A stretch of 10,598 bases of DNA. It comes from Spirogloea muscicola (taxonomy: Eukaryota > Streptophyta > Zygnematophyceae > Spirogloeales > Spirogloeaceae). The translations under genes were made by a program, and so were the position numbers. The notes under the pieces were generated by a model, which was not told the origin of the DNA, did no database searches, and saw nothing but the letters and a program-made list of their open reading frames with translations. Shown here in pieces: positions 10,001 to 10,598 of the stretch; the first letter of the stretch is position 1, and each line of letters starts with the position of its first letter. The stretch lies in the NCBI GenBank assembly GCA_009602725.1, contig WELB01000070.1, forward strand, positions 20,912-31,509. Direction: 5' to 3'.

Positions 10001-10598
10001 AGAGTGGTTGCCATCGACAGGATGAGTGCCACTGAGCTGGTGCATCGTGTCCAAAGCGGTAACAAATATGACATATGAATATATTGTTGACAGATTGAGT
10101 GCCGTTGGGGCTGGTTCATAATCTCCAAAGCAGTGACATGGCCGGCTTGCTGCGAATACCGGAATTGGCAGGGGAGGCCGCCGGGCGAGGACCGGAGCGC
10201 TCACCTGGGAGGCGGCGCGCGCGGCGTGGAGGTCGAAGAGCGTGACGCGGCGCTCGCTGTGACCGATGGCCACGCGCGGCCCGCCGGGCTTCTCCCAGTC
10301 GCAGCACAGCATGTCCGCCTGCGGCGCCACGTCCCTGCGGCGGCCATGGCCATGACAGCGGCGGCGGCGGCGGGCTCAGCACAACGGCAAGTAAGAGGGC
10401 AGGCGGCCGCCGGCACATCCGCCGGCGGCGGCGGCGGCGGCGGCGGAGGCGGCGACCTGGCACAGAGGAGCGGGAGGCCGCCGCGGGCGTGGAGGCAGAC
10501 GGCGTCGGCGCTGAGGGAGAGGACGCCATCGGCGCAGGCCAGGAGGCCGGCGACCGGCGCGGCGTGGCCGCGGAAGGCGGTGTGGCGCTCGCCGGCGG
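1501..10598 (-). CDS. PAN2: PAN2, catalytic subunit of the PAN2-PAN3 poly(A) deadenylase (27 exons seen, 5' end cut by window edge)
   Basis: PAN2 is the exonuclease subunit of the cytoplasmic PAN2-PAN3 complex, which trims poly(A) tails bound by poly(A)-binding protein and starts mRNA decay. The spliced model gives 1222 residues: WD40 propeller (1-294), PAN3-contact linker (295-366), inactive ubiquitin-hydrolase fold (367-998) and DEDDh exonuclease (999-1222). Family motifs appear in the expected order: GYVQNPR in the linker, FAGLEN and SYCNALLQVLYF at the start of the hydrolase fold, GHLVAHIK, KWMLFNDF, IPCLLYY, IDAEFVAL, FVGHGLKKDF and SHDSIEDA. Catalytic residues are Asp1005, Glu1007, Asp1114, His1161 and Asp1166. 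Known PAN2 proteins are about 1100-1200 residues. This one should exceed 1300 once the missing N-terminus is added, mainly because of low-complexity insertions in exons 15-16. Every exon was joined by splice sites plus continuity with remembered PAN2 homologues, and the frame is open throughout. The stop is TGA at 1503-1501. The exon 10-12 and exon 16 junctions are the least certain. Confidence 0.95.
3091..3122 (+). repeat. Decamer tandem repeat in PAN2 intron 21
   Basis: The unit ACATTGATTG occurs twice without change (3101-3120), preceded by a two-mismatch copy ACATCAATTG (3091-3100) and followed by a partial unit. It lies between the branch region and the donor of intron 21 (3225-2927). 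No function is evident. Confidence 0.85.
4910..5236 (-). other. PAN2: PAN2 exon 15: long exon with Ser/Ala/Pro-rich insertion inside the hydrolase fold
   Basis: This exon encodes residues 765-873 and is the longest exon seen in the window. It starts ILRSYLEGG, continuing the conserved AHIK...Y strand from exon 14, and ends with SKWMLFNDFCITPTPAQEV, matching the YLFNDF segment of other PAN2 proteins. In homologues roughly ten residues lie between these two blocks. Here about 80 residues rich in Ser, Ala, Pro and Gly are inserted, including runs of alanine and a GSPSASGLPGPSS stretch. The insertion is in frame with no internal splice pair needed, and it is probably a disordered surface loop. 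Confidence 0.8.
6526..6585 (-). other. PAN2: Tentative PAN2 exon 11 in the poorly resolved first zinc-knuckle region
   Basis: Exon 10 ends at INCTK and exon 12 begins at YPAQ. In homologues about twenty residues containing a CxCG pair separate these points. The best phase-compatible link is this 20-codon stretch, containing TIRLVVIESSFALA, flanked by a weak acceptor (TTTGGAG) and a donor GTTCCT. Its length fits the family, and TIR...YP mirrors the family's TVR...YP. It has only one cysteine (NLCA), so the expected CxC is not reproduced. Two other CxC-containing readings nearby, around 6735-6725 (CKC) and 6644-6636 (CLC), cannot be joined in frame with GT-AG sites that I could find. Confidence 0.5.
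7156..7184. repeat. Perfect 13-bp inverted repeat with a 3-nt loop beside a 5' splice site
   Basis: TTATTGCTCTGAC at 7156-7168 is followed by GTG and then its exact reverse complement at 7172-7184. On the transcript strand the hairpin starts 6 nt into intron 9 of PAN2, directly after CAG|GTGAT. No larger mobile-element ends were seen around it. Confidence 0.9.
7600..7830 (-). other. PAN2: Intron 7 of PAN2 with a GC-AG splice pair
   Basis: Exon 7 ends CTTCAG and is followed by GCATGT; exon 8 begins after TTCTGGCAG. Joining CAG to GTG gives ALLQ-VLYF, exactly the contiguous conserved motif of PAN2. The nearest GT is 4 bases further in and would break the frame. Hence the donor must be GC, a known minor class of U2 introns. 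Confidence 0.85.
8337..8553 (-). other. PAN2: PAN2 exon 6: linker between propeller and hydrolase fold (PAN3-contact region)
   Basis: This single exon encodes residues 295-366. It begins PITEEMPLST, resembling the PLSLIP-type segment of animal PAN2, and contains VDFVGYVQNPRWRRGLPYGE, which lines up with the conserved 'GYxPNPR...PY' stretch. In characterised PAN2 proteins the segment between propeller and hydrolase fold wraps the PAN3 dimer, so the same job is inferred here. The acceptor is GAAGCAG|G, completing an Arg codon, and the donor is AAG|GTGCCT. The remainder, with ALRNTRQQLK at the end, is not conserved in any way I recognise. Confidence 0.85.
9254..9281 (+). repeat. Two direct copies of TGATGGGGTGTAG in PAN2 intron 4
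   Basis: The 13-mer is repeated exactly at 9254-9266 and 9269-9281, a 15-bp period, in intron 4 (9304-8988). It is probably a slippage duplication. Confidence 0.85.
9479..9645 (-). other. PAN2: Intron 3 of PAN2 with a probable GC-AG splice pair
   Basis: Exon 3 ends at ADPLVK, with AAG followed by GCGGGT, and exon 4 begins VFDVR after GCCTGCAG. The join ADPLVK-VFDVR aligns residue for residue with the family's DRFLKVYDLR. A GT donor six bases upstream (CTC|GTCAAG) is also phase 0 but deletes two residues of this strand, so the GC site is preferred. It is less secure than intron 7. Confidence 0.65.
9944..9967 (+). repeat. Short degenerate telomere-like tract (TTTAGGG type) inside PAN2 intron 2
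   Basis: The tract contains AGGGTTTAGGATTTAGGG followed by TCAGGG, i.e. about three units of the plant and green-algal telomere repeat TTTAGGG with substitutions. It lies in intron 2 (10204-9874). It is too short to be functional telomere. Confidence 0.6.
10335..10456 (-). other. PAN2: Intron 1 of PAN2, built largely of CCG/CGG triplet repeat
   Basis: The intron runs from GTCGCC (10456) to CCGCAG (10335) in phase 2, rejoining GCC AG|G GAC as Ala-Arg-Asp. It contains two triplet tracts, about 10423-10447 and 10358-10373. The donor is weak, but the exon on each side matches PAN2 (RGGLPLLCA before, ADMLCCDW after) in different frames, so an intron here is needed. The exact boundary could shift by a few codons. 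Confidence 0.7.

Larger units (their letters stand above)
8779..10598 (-). other. PAN2: PAN2 exons 1-5: N-terminal WD40 propeller
   Basis: Exons, 5' to 3' on the minus strand: 10598-10457 (open at the edge), 10334-10205, 9873-9646, 9478-9305 and 8987-8779. They encode window residues 1-294. Blade-like segments are visible: GVLSLSADAVCLHARGGLP (exon 1), VAIGHSERRVTLFDLH (exon 2), VAGEVALVDVRSG and GDLLATCGVARRLG (exon 3), VFDVRQTARAL (exon 4) and LVAFGDAGGYVHLWG (exon 5). In PAN2 this propeller helps dock the enzyme on PAN3 and on poly(A) ribonucleoprotein. Introns 1 and 5 are phase 2 (split Arg codons, AG|G), while introns 2-4 are phase 0. Intron 3 starts with GC. The start codon is not in the window, and about one hundred N-terminal residues are missing compared with the family. 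Confidence 0.9.

Noticed and set aside
1-10598. CRISPR array, prophage, transposase, bacterial operon or tRNA genes
   Set aside because: No spaced direct-repeat array, no mobile-element protein and no tRNA-like fold was seen; the spliceosomal introns show eukaryotic nuclear DNA.

Overview
The window is eukaryotic nuclear DNA and is almost entirely one gene. The minus strand from the right edge (10598) down to 1501 encodes PAN2, the catalytic subunit of the PAN2-PAN3 poly(A) nuclease (deadenylase), split into 27 visible exons by 26 introns of roughly 120-330 nt. The start codon and roughly the first hundred residues lie beyond base 10598; the stop codon is inside the window. The dense short introns, the strongly GC-rich 5' exons, the TGTAA-type sequence downstream of the stop and a TTTAGGG-like tract in one intron together suggest a green alga (chlorophyte, perhaps a trebouxiophyte). 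That placement is inference. Nothing looks bacterial.

Reading the minus strand from right to left: exons 1-5 (10598-8779) are the WD40 propeller; exon 6 (8553-8337) is the linker expected to contact PAN3; exons 7-17 (8079-4238) are the inactive ubiquitin-hydrolase-like domain, with a Ser/Ala/Pro-rich insertion in exon 15 and a long variable tail in exon 16; exons 18-27 (4065-1501) are the DEDDh 3'-5' exonuclease domain. The spliced model gives 1222 residues in this window, in frame throughout, and all five catalytic residues are present (Asp1005, Glu1007, Asp1114, His1161, Asp1166 in window numbering). The weakest part of the model is exon 11, where the first zinc-binding cysteine pair is not clearly visible.

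Bases 71-1500 hold the PAN2 3' flank and intergenic DNA, with two inverted repeats but no gene I can support. Bases 1-70 hold a CCG-repeat tract next to what could be the edge of a neighbouring gene on either strand.

I found no undescribed system. The points most worth a second look concern gene architecture: 24 of 26 introns in phase 0, two GC-AG introns, a perfect 13-bp hairpin just inside a 5' splice site, telomere-like sequence in an intron, and an exonuclease domain cut into ten short symmetrical exons.
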